Origin: Saccharopolyspora endophytica
GTDB lineage: Bacteria; Actinomycetota; Actinomycetes; Mycobacteriales; Pseudonocardiaceae
DNA: 64,000 nt
Direction: 5' to 3'
Assembly (NCBI RefSeq): GCF_018070075.1
Contig: NZ_JAGPXE010000003.1
Coordinates: 434,001-498,000 of the forward strand
In this document: piece after piece, positions 30,923 through 39,781 of the stretch
How positions within the stretch are numbered: position 1 is the stretch's first letter
Layout of the letters: every line of letters starts with the position of its first letter
Position numbers and translations under genes: made by a program
The notes under the pieces: model-generated
Databases searched by the model: none
Seen by the model: the letters and a program-made list of their open reading frames with translations, nothing else
Told to the model about the DNA's origin: nothing

Positions 30923-31876
30923 TCAGCCCCGGAAGCGGTCGGCCCAGGCCATGACGTCGGCCGGGGTGGCGTTGCCGCCGCAGACGACGAGTCCGAGCTT
31001 GACGTCCTCGCGCTCGGCGATGATCCGGCGGGCGGCCGGGAGCAGGCAGCCGGCGGCCGGTTCGGCCCACAGCTTCGCGTGCCCGGCGAGGTCCAGAACG
31101 CCCTGCACCGCTTCGGAATCGGGCACCACCAGCACGTCTTCGACCCTCTCGCGCACGTGCCGGTAGGTCAGTTCGGAGACGGCCGGGGCGCTGAGGGTCG
31201 ACACGATCGAGGACAGCTCGACGGCCACCGGGCCGCCCGCCGCCAGCGCCGCTGACATCGCCTCGGCGCCTTCGGTTTCCACGCCCCAGATCCGCACGCC
31301 GGGGCGCTTCGCGCGCAGCGCGGTGGCCACGCCCGAGATGAGACCGCCGCCGCCGATGCTGACCAGCACGTCGGTGAGTTCGCCCGCGTCCTCGGCGAAT
31401 TCGAGGCCGACCGTGCCCTGCGCGGCGATCACCGCGGGGTCGTCGAAGGGGTGCACCAGGGTGCTGCCCTCGGCCCGGAGCCGGTCGGTGAGCGCGAACG
31501 CCCCGGCCATGTCGTCGGCCAGGCGGACGGTCGCCCCGGCGGACTCGGCCACCTCCACGGCCCGCTCCGGCGCGGAGCGCGGCATCACGACGGTCGCCTT
31601 GACGTGCAGGGCACCGGCCATCACCGCCAGGCCGATGCCGTGGTTGCCGCCGCTGACCGCGACCACACCGGCCGCGCGCTCGGCCTCGGTCAACGACAGC
31701 AGCTTGGCCACCGCGCCGCGAGCCTTGAACGACCCGGTGCGCTGCAACAGCTCCAGCTTCACCGTCACCGGTGCGCCGAGCAGCTCGGACAGCCCCGGAC
31801 TGGTCACCGTCGGCGTGCGCACCACGTGCCCTTCGATGGCCTTCGCAGCGGCTTCGACGTCCTCGATCCCGATCAC
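30923..31876 (-). CDS. Threonine/serine dehydratase-like PLP enzyme
   Basis: A 317-residue fold-type II PLP enzyme. The Schiff-base lysine is in GSFKARGA near residue 50, the cofactor ring contact in SGGNHGIGLA, and the phosphate loop in SIGGGGLISG. It would deaminate L-threonine or L-serine to a keto acid. There is no C-terminal regulatory (ACT) domain, so it is the short catabolic type. The GTG at 31876 is chosen since GGGGAGG lies six bases before it. Confidence 0.88.
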   Translation of the reverse strand: MIGIEDVEAAAKAIEGHVVRTPTVTSPGLSELLGAPVTVKLELLQRTGSFKARGAVAKLLSLTEAERAAGVVAVSGGNHGIGLAVMAGALHVKATVVMPRSAPERAVEVAESAGATVRLADDMAGAFALTDRLRAEGSTLVHPFDDPAVIAAQGTVGLEFAEDAGELTDVLVSIGGGGLISGVATALRAKRPGVRIWGVETEGAEAMSAALAAGGPVAVELSSIVSTLSAPAVSELTYRHVRERVEDVLVVPDSEAVQGVLDLAGHAKLWAEPAAGCLLPAARRIIAEREDVKLGLVVCGGNATPADVMAWADRFRG

Positions 31877-32015
31877 AACGCGCCTCCCCAGCACTCCTAC
31901 CTCCGCACGGTAGTCGCCCGCGCGCGACGACCCGAGATCGGGCCGGGAGCATCCATTGTGGACGTCGGTGCGTCGCGGCGGACTCGCCGTCGTGCGTTCA
32001 CCTGCGACCGCGATC

Positions 32016-32408
32016 TCACGCCGGGCGGAAGTACGGGATGACCTCGTGGTCCGGTTCCGGGCCCGAGGGCTCGAAGGCGACCCGGACCCGCAGGTCGCTG
32101 AGGTCGGCGTCGGGGTCGACCTCGGCCAGCCGGGTCCACCACCAGGGCCCTTCGTCGAGTTCGACGATGCCGACGACGAGCCGGAACGCGCCGCCGTCGG
32201 GAAGCTTGTGGTGCACCGCGCTCCAGGACACCACCCGGCCGGTTCCGCTCGCGGCGACCTGCTCGACGTCGTCGTCCGGAGCGATCGGGGTGTGCGGGCT
32301 CAGGTACTCGCCGGTGTCGCGGCGGCGGGGAAGGCGGAGTTCGCCGAGGCGGGTGCCGTCGAAGAACTCCGCGCTGGCGTGGTCTCGGGCGACCGGGATG
32401 AGGGCCAT
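32016..32408 (-). CDS. DUF35 OB-fold protein paired with a thiolase
   Basis: A 130-residue protein with the OB-fold part of DUF35 (GRVVSWSAVHHKLPDGGAF, then GIVELDEGPWWWTRL). The N-terminal zinc-ribbon cysteines seen in many DUF35 proteins are missing; the same region reads FFDGTRLGELRLPRRRDTGE. DUF35 proteins partner SCP2-type thiolases or aldolases on CoA esters. It starts ten bases after the thiolase stop, which supports a complex. Confidence 0.82.
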   Translation of the reverse strand: MALIPVARDHASAEFFDGTRLGELRLPRRRDTGEYLSPHTPIAPDDDVEQVAASGTGRVVSWSAVHHKLPDGGAFRLVVGIVELDEGPWWWTRLAEVDPDADLSDLRVRVAFEPSGPEPDHEVIPYFRPA

Positions 32409-32418
32409 GGAACCTCTT

Positions 32419-33597
32419 TCAGGCGGACAGCACCAGGGTGCTGTGGTGGGAGAAGATGCCGCCGTTGCCCGACACCAGCACCAGCTCGTGATCGGGGACC
32501 TGGCGGGTGCCCGCCTGACCGCGGGCCTGGATGATCGCCTCCGACAGCGGCGTCATGCCCCACATGTAGTAGGAGGACAGCTGCCCGCCGCCGGTGTTGA
32601 CCGGCAGCGACCCGCCGGGACCGAGCACGCCGGGGGTGGAGACGAACTCGCCGCCCTCGCCCTTGGCGCAGAATCCGTAGTCCTCCAGGGTCAGCAGCAC
32701 CGTGAAGGTGTAGCAGTCGTAGAGCTGGGCGATGTCGATGTCGGCCAGCGACACCCCGGCCATCTGCAGCGCCTGCGGACCGGCTTGGGCCGCCCCGCTG
32801 ACCAGCCCCAGGTCGTCGTCGCGGCGCAGCGAGCCGCCGGGGTGGGCCTGGGCCCAGCCCAGCACCGACACCGGCGGCTGGGCCAGCGAGGCGGCGCGGT
32901 CGCCGCGGGTGACGACGACGGCGATGCCGCCGTTGGACACCAGGCAGCAGTCCAGCAGGTGGAACGGCTCGGCGACCATCCGGGACTCCTGGTGGTCGGC
33001 GATGTCCATCGGATCGCGGAACCGGGCCAGCGGGTTCATCGCCGCCCACTTTCGCTGCGCCACGGCGATCTCGCCGAGCTGCTTGCTGGTGGTGCCGTAG
33101 GCCTGCATGTGCCGTCGAGCGGCCAGCGCGTAGAACGAGTTGGGGCCGGTGAAGCCGCTGCTGGCGACCATCCCGCCCCAGCCCTTCGGCGAGTACCGGT
33201 CGGCCGCGTACGCCGCGCCGGTCGAGGTCCCCTCGCGCAGCGGGGCGTCGGCGAACACGCAGACCACGGCGTCGGCCATGCCCGCCTCGACGGCCATCGC
33301 CGCGTGCTGGACCATCGCTCCGGCGGTGGAGCCGAACGACTGCATCTGGCTGAGCAGCCGCAGGCCCTCCAGCCCCAGGTCGCCCTGCAGGCTCAGGTCG
33401 ACACCGCCCGCCAGACCCGCCGAGACCAGCAGGCCGTCGACGTCGCCGAGCCGCAGCCCCGCATCGGCCACGGCCCGGCGAACCGCCTCGGCGGCGAACT
33501 GCTGCGCGGTGCGGCCGTAGACCTTGCCCATCTCGGTCATGCCGAGACCGGCGATCGCGGCCCTCCGCTGCGCAGGCAGGTCACTGCGACTGCTCAT
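32419..33597 (-). CDS. SCP2-type thiolase / acyl-CoA lyase
   Basis: A 392-residue thiolase-fold protein. Seen: AIAGLGMTEMGK at the N-terminus, DVDGLLVSAG, MQSFGSTAGAMVQHAAMAVE where the nucleophile Cys of classical thiolases would sit (no Cys is present), and VNTGGGQLSS. The missing Cys and the adjoining DUF35 gene resemble steroid side-chain aldolases such as Ltp2 rather than a degradative thiolase; this is inference. AAGGGGG precedes the ATG. Confidence 0.85.
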   Translation of the reverse strand: MSSRSDLPAQRRAAIAGLGMTEMGKVYGRTAQQFAAEAVRRAVADAGLRLGDVDGLLVSAGLAGGVDLSLQGDLGLEGLRLLSQMQSFGSTAGAMVQHAAMAVEAGMADAVVCVFADAPLREGTSTGAAYAADRYSPKGWGGMVASSGFTGPNSFYALAARRHMQAYGTTSKQLGEIAVAQRKWAAMNPLARFRDPMDIADHQESRMVAEPFHLLDCCLVSNGGIAVVVTRGDRAASLAQPPVSVLGWAQAHPGGSLRRDDDLGLVSGAAQAGPQALQMAGVSLADIDIAQLYDCYTFTVLLTLEDYGFCAKGEGGEFVSTPGVLGPGGSLPVNTGGGQLSSYYMWGMTPLSEAIIQARGQAGTRQVPDHELVLVSGNGGIFSHHSTLVLSA

Positions 33598-33611
33598 CTG
33601 CCCCCCTTGCG

Positions 33612-33657
33612 GAACTAGTTCGATCCGAAACTAAGTCAGGGCATGCAGTTTTGTAAA
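33612..33657 (-). promoter_or_regulatory. Thiolase promoter with palindrome
   Basis: On the minus strand TTTACA (about 33657-33652) and TAGTTT 18 bases later resemble -35 and -10 boxes. The perfect 10-bp palindrome GAACTAGTTC (33612-33621) sits right after, in the operator position, 15 bp upstream of the thiolase start. Confidence 0.4.
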
Positions 33658-33668
33658 CGCCTGCGGGC

Positions 33669-34619
33669 TCAGCTGAAGTAGCGGCGCGGGTTGTCCACCA
33701 GCATCGTCGTCAGCTGCTCCTCGGTGACGCCCGCTTCGCGCAGCGCCGGGAGCACCACGTCGTGGATGTGCGTGTAGTTCCAGTTCGGCATGGCCTGCTC
33801 GGCCACCCCCGACGGGAACCAGTCGATGTGGCAGGACGCGTCGTGGGCCAGCACCATCCGGTCCGCCAGTCCGCCGCCCGCGAGCGCGGCGATGGTGGCC
33901 ACCCGCTCGTCGGTGGGCAGCAGGACGTCCATCCCGAAGCGGTCCATGCCGATGTAGGAACCGTTGTCGATGAGCTCCCGCAGGTAGTCGGTGTCGGTGG
34001 TGTCGCCGCTGTGCCCGATCACGACCCGGCCGAGGTCGACTCCGCTGCGCCGCAACACCTCCTGGGCGACGAGACCGGTGCGGTGGCCCGGGCTGGTGTG
34101 CACGGTGATCGGGACACCGGTCTGCAGGTGCGCCTCGGCGACGGCGTGGAGCACGCGCTCCACGCCCGGGGTGAGCTCCACCTCGATGGCGCACTTGAGG
34201 AACGCGGCCTTGATACCGGTGCCCGCGATCCCCTCGGTGATGTCCTTGACGAACATCCGCACCATCATCTCGTCGCCGCCGAGCGGGGTTCCGGGCCCGT
34301 GCAGGCGGAAGAAGAACGGCACCGAGTCGTAGGTGTAGAGGCCGGTGGCGGTGATGATGTTGAGGTCGACCTCGGCGTTGATGCGCGCGACGCGCTCGAC
34401 GTCGCGCCCGAGCCCGATCACCGTCGGGTCGACGATGGTGTCGACACCGCGCGAGGCCAGCTCGCGCAGGCGCTCGATCGCGTCGGCGACCCGCGCCTCC
34501 TCGTCCCAGAACTCGGGGTAGTTGCGGCGGATCTCCTCGTTGAGCACGAAGACGTGCTCGTGCATGAGCACCGTGCCCAGCTGATCGACCGGAACCTGTC
34601 CGCGCACTGTCTCGACCAT
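33669..34619 (-). CDS. Phosphotriesterase family metal hydrolase
   Basis: A 316-residue binuclear-metal hydrolase. Metal ligands are visible in MHEHVFV, the bridging lysine in KAAFLKCAIE, HTSPGHRTG, VIGHSGD and the C-terminal LAHDASCH. The family includes lactonases and phosphotriesterase homology proteins; substrate not evident. The ATG has GGAGGACG upstream. Its start is only 26 bp from the left end of the 263-bp duplicated segment, so it once stood divergently next to the YGSN-motif gene now at 44762. Confidence 0.9.
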   Translation of the reverse strand: MVETVRGQVPVDQLGTVLMHEHVFVLNEEIRRNYPEFWDEEARVADAIERLRELASRGVDTIVDPTVIGLGRDVERVARINAEVDLNIITATGLYTYDSVPFFFRLHGPGTPLGGDEMMVRMFVKDITEGIAGTGIKAAFLKCAIEVELTPGVERVLHAVAEAHLQTGVPITVHTSPGHRTGLVAQEVLRRSGVDLGRVVIGHSGDTTDTDYLRELIDNGSYIGMDRFGMDVLLPTDERVATIAALAGGGLADRMVLAHDASCHIDWFPSGVAEQAMPNWNYTHIHDVVLPALREAGVTEEQLTTMLVDNPRRYFS

Positions 34620-34644
34620 CTTCGTCCTCCTCGACGAACGGCGG

Positions 34645-34907
34645 CGTGCCCGGCACCCTAGACGCCCGATCAGGTTGCCCGGACCCGTCCGCGGTGGGCA
34701 TGTTGGAGCGATGACCGTGCTCAACACCCTGGGCGCCGCGACCTTCCGCGACGAGGAATTCCCCGCCGATCCCTACCCCGGTGCGCGTCCCGCCCACTCC
34801 TACCTGCACCTCGATGGAACCGGGTGGCGCCTGACCCCCGACGCCTCGCTGCCCTCGGGCAGGCGGGTGGGCACGGGATGCCTGGACGACTTCCTGACCG
34901 GAGCAGG
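34645..34907 (+). repeat. 263-bp direct repeat, left copy
   Basis: Matches 44696-44958 at an offset of 10,051 bp, with five differences noted by eye (near 34678, 34711, 34724, 34744 and 34905). It begins CGTGCCCGGCACC and ends in the middle of a coding sequence. It marks the left boundary of an approximately 10-kb insertion. Confidence 0.93.
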
Positions 34908-34995
34908 AGGACGAGCTCCTTCTCGACGACGAAGTTCTCCTGCCGCCGATTACGTTTCGGCTCCTCAGCCGATCACCGGAGCGGTCAGCCGGTGA
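34711..34995 (+). pseudogene. Truncated 5' copy of the YGSN-motif gene
   Basis: The first about 65 codons are nearly identical to the intact gene at 44762-45511 (VLNTLGAATFRDEEFPADPY onward). At 34908 the match stops and the frame runs on for about 29 unrelated codons (RRRSSPAADYVSAPQ) to a stop. The start codon is ATG here but GTG in the intact copy. It lacks the YGSN motif and most of the fold, so it should be non-functional. Confidence 0.88.
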
Positions 34996-35450
34996 ACGAA
35001 TCCGCGTCGGCCTTGGCCCAATCCTCCTGCCAGCTCGGCGGCGCGTGTTCGAGCAGTTCACCCGGAGCCAGCCACTCGTAGAGCTCCGAGTCGGGGCGCG
35101 CGGTGTTGTCGTCCACCCGGCGACGCAGCATGTCGGTGCGCAGGTCCGCCGGGCCCCGCGCGCCCATGGACGCCACCAGCTCGAGCGCCGAGGTGACCGT
35201 GGACTTTGTGGAACCGGTAGACCCGTGCGGTCTTGTCCGCGACGTCGATGGCTCTCGCCTGACCCGGATCCTGGGTGGCGACACCCACGGGACACGCGTT
35301 GGTGTGACATGCCTGGGCTTGAATGCAGCCCACGGCGAACATCATCGCGCGTGCCGAGTTGGTGCAGTCGGCGCCCTGGATCAGGCGCTTGACGATGTCG
35401 GCACCGGTCGCCACCTTCCCGCTGGCGCCGATCTTCACCCGGCCCCGCAC
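34985..35450 (-). pseudogene. Glutamate synthase (FMN-binding) 3' remnant, frameshifted
   Basis: Two frames together spell the C-terminal end of an FMN-binding glutamate synthase-like protein. The upstream part reads RVKIGASGKVATGADIVKRL, then CIQAQACHTNACPVGVATQD and KTARVYRF with the cluster cysteines. Near 35210 the frame shifts and continues as TSALELVASMGARGPADLR and ELYEWLAPGELLEHAP to a stop at 34985. The N-terminal two thirds are missing. A decayed fragment at the left edge of the insertion. Confidence 0.85.
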
Positions 35451-36423
35451 ACCCACGCCGGTCCGCGCGGCCGCGGCAGCCCTCGCTTCGCTCCGCAGGA
35501 CACCAAGTCGGAGCTGCCCGCTCCACATTCGCCCCGAAGGAGCACGTGGGCCTCTCCTGCCTGAGCGACGCGAGAACCGTACCCCCACAGCCGCGCCCTC
35601 GACCCGCCCGAGCGGCGTTCGGCTATCGCGGGCGTGGCCGCCGGTTCAACCCGGGCGGATCTGTGACCAGGGCACCTTGCCCTTCGTGAACCGAAGGAGA
35701 AGCGTTCCCTTTTGGTTGTTTCTGTTGGCTCATGTTGAAGCATTTTGACATCCCGTCAGCAAAAACCAAAGGCCATCCATGTGACTCATGCCACTTCACG
35801 CAGGCCGCGAGACATGACTCCACCTCGCAAAAAACCGTCAAACAGCCCTATATCAGGCTGCACAAACACACCGAAAGCACCGGGCCCGGTAGAGGAAACA
35901 TGGTAGAGACGCCCTCCATTTGAGGCTCTTGACACTCATCAACGGCCAGTTCACATTGGCGTTTAGGTCTGAACGTGTTTGGTTTTGATTGGTTTGGGAG
36001 GCCAACGTGAGCACTCAGGCGCCCCGCGGTGAACAGCGGCATGCGATCTCCGCCACCCGGATTGCGGTGAGGCGCTGAACGGAGTGCGCGGCGAAGTTCC
36101 AGTTGTCGTAGGACATCTCGCCGACTCAGCTGAAACCGCATCCCACCTCGCAGTCGCACGGTTCGACGAGCTGGGCGTGGACTCCCCCTGCTGCGCGACC
36201 CCGCGCGGTCATGCCCGGACCGGCGGGCAGAACGGTCGAGGAGCCCGCGTCGATCCGCGAGGAGAGCCGGTCGAGGGCCGGCAAGTCCGACCGGGTGTTC
36301 ATCCCGACCGAAACCACCCATACCCACCACTCCCGTCCGGCCCATCGTCACCTGAACAGCGCGACGCCGGTGCGGGCCGGAGCGGCGCCCGCTCCTTTTC
36401 GAACACCGAACACCGCACACCAC
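35451..36423. other. Gene-poor, locally AT-richer stretch
   Basis: No convincing gene. From about 35690 to 36005 the base composition is clearly lower in GC than the rest of the window, with runs such as GGTTTTGATTGGTTT. A short frame at 36007-36078 (GTG after GGGAGG, 23 codons) and others on the minus strand at 35623-35841, 36015-36116 and 36126-36317 are open but unrecognised. A TTGACA at 35929-35934 could be a -35 box. The stretch may hold the ruins of a regulator gene. Confidence 0.6.
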
Positions 36424-36435
36424 ATCAACGTTGAT
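36424..36435. promoter_or_regulatory. LacI-type operator upstream of the sugar ABC operon
   Basis: ATCAACGTTGAT, a perfect 12-bp palindrome with the central CG typical of LacI-family sites, 12 bp before the binding-protein start. No LacI gene is found inside the insertion. Confidence 0.6.
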
Positions 36436-36447
36436 GGGAACAGCTGG

Positions 36448-37794
36448 ATGCAATCACTCACGAGAAGACGGCTTCTGATGCTGGGAGCGGGCGCGCTCTC
36501 CGCCGCTGTGGCCGGGTGCGCGAGTCCTGGGGGCGTCCCGGTGAACAGAGCGCCGGTCATTGCCGCTGCCGCACCGGGCGAAACGGTCACACTGACCTAC
36601 TGGTCGTGGGTCAAAGACCTGCAAAAGGTCCTCGACATCTGGAACGCCAAAAACCCGCACATCCAGGTGAACGCCACCTGGATCCCCAGCGGGAAGGAAG
36701 GCGGCTACCAGAAGCTCCACTCCGCGCTCGCGGCCGGCGGCGGGCCCGACATCGCGCAGGTCGAAATGCAGTCGGTACCGGAGTTCCTGCTGCAGAACGG
36801 ACTCGTCGACCTCTCCAGGTACGGCGCCGACAGCATCGCGCACCACTACGACGAGGCGTTGTGGAAGCAGGTCTCCTTCAACGGTGGTGTCTACGGCATT
36901 CCCCAGGACTCGGGCCCCATGGGCTTCTTCTACCAGCCAGCTGTTCTCGATCGAGTCGGCGGACTTCCACCGAGAACGTGGGACGAATGGGCTGCTCTTG
37001 CCGCTGAGGTTCGCAGGCTCGGCCCGCAGCACTACCTCGACACGTTCCCGATCAGCGACGGGTCGTTCTTCGCCAGCTACGCCGCGCAGGCGGGAGCCGT
37101 GTGGTTCAGGACCGCAGGAGACGAGTGGGTCGTCGACCTGACCGACGACAGGACCCTGCTGGTCGCCCGCTTCTTCGACAAGGCCATCGACGACGACATC
37201 GTCAACGTTGCCAGCGAGGCGTTCTCCCCAGCTTGGTACGCGGCCGCCGCCCAAGGGCAGATCGCGGGTGTCACGAGCGGCTCCTGGGGTGATGCGATGG
37301 TGCAGGAGGTCTCCGACGGAGCCGGGAAGTGGCGCGTAGCCCCGATGCCGACCTGGAACGGCACGGGTTTCGGCTCCACCCACCACGGCGGGTCCACCGC
37401 CGCAGTGCTCGCCCACTGCGCGCACCCGGCCGAGGCGCTGACCTTCATCCAATGGCTGACCAGCGCCCCCGAGGGCATCGACGCGGAGATCGAGCACCTG
37501 GGAATCGGGTGGTCGCCGTCGCGCCACTACATCGGTGAACAGCGCCAGAAGCCCAGCGAGTGGTTCAGCGGGCAGAACTACAACCAGGAGGTCTTCGCAC
37601 CCGCGGTCGCGCAGACCAACCCGGACTGGACATGGTCACCCCTGACCAAACTCACCAACGACGCGTTGGCCAACGGTTTCCGGAAGAAGCAGACCAGCGG
37701 GCAGTCGATCGTCGACTCGGTCGCGCAGACGCAGGCAGAAGTCGTTCGGACGTTCAAGGACAAGGGGTTGCGCGTCAGGGAGGCCGGGAAGTGA
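36448..37794 (+). CDS. Sugar ABC transporter substrate-binding lipoprotein
   Basis: A 448-residue family 1 (MalE-like) binding protein. The N-terminus is a lipoprotein signal with twin arginines (SLTRRRLLMLGAGALS) and a lipobox ending AGC at about residue 27. The mature part has VTLTYWSWVKDLQKVLDIWN, GGGPDIAQVEMQSVPEFL and GVYGIPQDSGPMGFFY. Its stop overlaps the first permease start (GTGA). The linked beta-galactosidase suggests lactose or another beta-galactoside as the ligand. No clear ribosome site precedes the ATG. Confidence 0.92.
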   Translation: MQSLTRRRLLMLGAGALSAAVAGCASPGGVPVNRAPVIAAAAPGETVTLTYWSWVKDLQKVLDIWNAKNPHIQVNATWIPSGKEGGYQKLHSALAAGGGPDIAQVEMQSVPEFLLQNGLVDLSRYGADSIAHHYDEALWKQVSFNGGVYGIPQDSGPMGFFYQPAVLDRVGGLPPRTWDEWAALAAEVRRLGPQHYLDTFPISDGSFFASYAAQAGAVWFRTAGDEWVVDLTDDRTLLVARFFDKAIDDDIVNVASEAFSPAWYAAAAQGQIAGVTSGSWGDAMVQEVSDGAGKWRVAPMPTWNGTGFGSTHHGGSTAAVLAHCAHPAEALTFIQWLTSAPEGIDAEIEHLGIGWSPSRHYIGEQRQKPSEWFSGQNYNQEVFAPAVAQTNPDWTWSPLTKLTNDALANGFRKKQTSGQSIVDSVAQTQAEVVRTFKDKGLRVREAGK

Positions 37795-38771
37795 GCACGA
37801 CGACGAGCACGACGCCTGCGAACATCGACGGGAGCGCGTCGACCCGAGACAGGAGCCGTGGCCGATTGCGGCCGAGGAGCTCGCACACCGGAGCCGCGTG
37901 GACCTTGCTGGCGCCGTTCCTGGCGGTGTTCGTGTTCACCTTCGTCCTTCCCATCGGAGCGGCTATCGGGCAGAGCTTCACCACCACGACGCGGGAAGGG
38001 CTGTTCGGGGAAGACGGCGTCCGGTCGACGTTCGCCGGCTGGGACAACTACGCGCAGGCGCTGACCAACGACGGGTTCGTCGCGAGCTTCGCGCGCGTGT
38101 TGCTGTTCGGCATCGTCCAGGTGCCCACCATGATCTTCCTCTGCACGGTTCTCGCACTCCTCCTCGAGTCGGCGAGCGCGCAGTGGCCTCAGTTCTTCCG
38201 CGCGGCCTACTTCCTGCCCTACGGGGTTCCCGGCGTGATCGCGACGATCTTGTGGAGCTTCCTCTACGTCCCCGGACTCAGTCCGCTGATCGATGCGGCG
38301 GGGCTGCTCGGAATACCGCTGGACTTCCTGAGCTCCGGTTCTGTGCTCTGGTCCATCGCGAACATCGTCACCTGGACCTACACCGGCTACAACATGCTCA
38401 TCGTCATCGCACAGCTCAAGGCCGTTCCTGGAGAGATCTACGAGGCAGCGCGGGTCGACGGGGCGGGGGCCCTGAGGGTCGCCTGGTCGGTCCAACTACC
38501 TCTGATCCGCCCGGCGGTGAACCTGGCGACGGTCTTCTCGATCATCGGAACGCTGCAGCTCTTCGCCGAACCTCTGGTCCTCACCGCGTCCTCCCCGGCG
38601 ATCGACACCGAGTACACACCGAACCTCTCCGCCTACACCAACGCCTTCGCCTACAACGAGTACGGGCTCGCCTCTGCGCAAGCCGTGCTCATCGCACTGG
38701 TGGCCTTCGCGCTGTCATCAGCGTTCATGCTGGTCACCCGTCGCCGGTCCGAGAGGAAGGCCCGCAAGTGA
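37791..38771 (+). CDS. Sugar ABC transporter permease (MalF type)
   Basis: A 326-residue protein with six hydrophobic segments after a basic N-terminus. The ATPase-contact loop reads EIYEAARVDGAGALRVAWSV, the EAA motif of permeases. GTG start overlapping the binding-protein stop, with GGGAGG upstream. It pairs with the next gene to form the membrane channel. Confidence 0.92.
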   Translation: MSTTTSTTPANIDGSASTRDRSRGRLRPRSSHTGAAWTLLAPFLAVFVFTFVLPIGAAIGQSFTTTTREGLFGEDGVRSTFAGWDNYAQALTNDGFVASFARVLLFGIVQVPTMIFLCTVLALLLESASAQWPQFFRAAYFLPYGVPGVIATILWSFLYVPGLSPLIDAAGLLGIPLDFLSSGSVLWSIANIVTWTYTGYNMLIVIAQLKAVPGEIYEAARVDGAGALRVAWSVQLPLIRPAVNLATVFSIIGTLQLFAEPLVLTASSPAIDTEYTPNLSAYTNAFAYNEYGLASAQAVLIALVAFALSSAFMLVTRRRSERKARK

Positions 38772-39652
38772 CGACCACCGAGACCCGTTCGCCATCCGAG
38801 GGCCGGGGACGGCGCAAGCCGAGGAGCACGATCATCGTCACCTCGATCCTCGTGATCGTCGCGCTCTACTTCCTCGTACCGATCTACTACATCGTCATCG
38901 CCGCGACCAAGACCACATCAGACCTGTTCGCCACCAACGGTTTCGCTCTGGCGCCCACCTTCGCGCTCTGGGACAACCTGGCACTGGTGTTCACCTACAA
39001 CGGCGGCATCTTCGTGCGGTGGTTGCTCAACTCGGTTCTCTACGCCGGCGTGGGCGCCGCACTCGCGACGTACTTCGCGGCAGTCGGGGGGTACGCGCTG
39101 GCCAAGTACGAATTCCGCGGCAAGAACCTCGTCTTCGGAACCGTTCTGGGCGGCGTGCTCGTTCCGGGAACAGCTCTAGCGCTGCCGATGTTCCTGCTGT
39201 TCAGCTCTCTCGGGCTGGCCAACACCTACCTGAGCGTCCTGATCCCCTCCCTGGTGTCACCCTTCGGGCTGCTGCTGTGCCGGATCTACGCCGAAGCGTC
39301 TGTGGACACCTCGATCGTCGAAGCCGGCCGCATCGACGGCGCTGGAGAGCTGCGCATCTTCCACAAGCTGGGTCTGCGCACCATGACTCCCGCACTGGTG
39401 ACGGTCTTCCTGTTCCAGCTGGTCTTCATCTGGAACAACTTCTTCTTGCCCCTCGTCATGCTCGCCGACGAATCGCTGTACCCGGTCACTCTCGGGCTGC
39501 ACAACTGGAGCAGCCAGGTCGACCGCCTGCCGGAGTTCTACCAGCTCACCACCGGAGGGGCGCTCGTCTCGATCATCCCGCTGATCTGCGCGATGGTCGT
39601 CCTGCAGAAGTACTGGCGAGGAGGTCTCTCCGAGGGGGCGGTCAAGGGCTGA
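38768..39652 (+). CDS. Sugar ABC transporter permease (MalG type)
   Basis: A 294-residue protein with six hydrophobic segments. The EAA loop is SIVEAGRIDGAGELRIFHKL. It overlaps the first permease gene by four bases. No ATP-binding subunit follows; in streptomycetes and relatives such operons rely on a shared ATPase (MsiK) encoded elsewhere. Confidence 0.92.
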   Translation: MTTTETRSPSEGRGRRKPRSTIIVTSILVIVALYFLVPIYYIVIAATKTTSDLFATNGFALAPTFALWDNLALVFTYNGGIFVRWLLNSVLYAGVGAALATYFAAVGGYALAKYEFRGKNLVFGTVLGGVLVPGTALALPMFLLFSSLGLANTYLSVLIPSLVSPFGLLLCRIYAEASVDTSIVEAGRIDGAGELRIFHKLGLRTMTPALVTVFLFQLVFIWNNFFLPLVMLADESLYPVTLGLHNWSSQVDRLPEFYQLTTGGALVSIIPLICAMVVLQKYWRGGLSEGAVKG

Positions 39653-39781
39653 CCGCGAGCCCGGCCGACTGGCGCGACCACCCACCACCACGTCTCCCCT
39701 CTAGCGACGTCGGCGAGCGCCCGGCAGCCCTGCTGCAGCACTCGGGCGGTGTGGCTTTCACGAAAGGACTGCACGGCCATC

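Noticed and set aside
35623-35841. 72-codon minus-strand frame in the AT-richer stretch
   Set aside because: No ribosome site, no recognisable motif, and it spans a composition change; kept only as part of the gene-poor region.
36007-36078. 23-codon frame with a good GGGAGG ribosome site
   Set aside because: Could be the first codons of a destroyed regulator, but too short and unrecognised to call as a gene.
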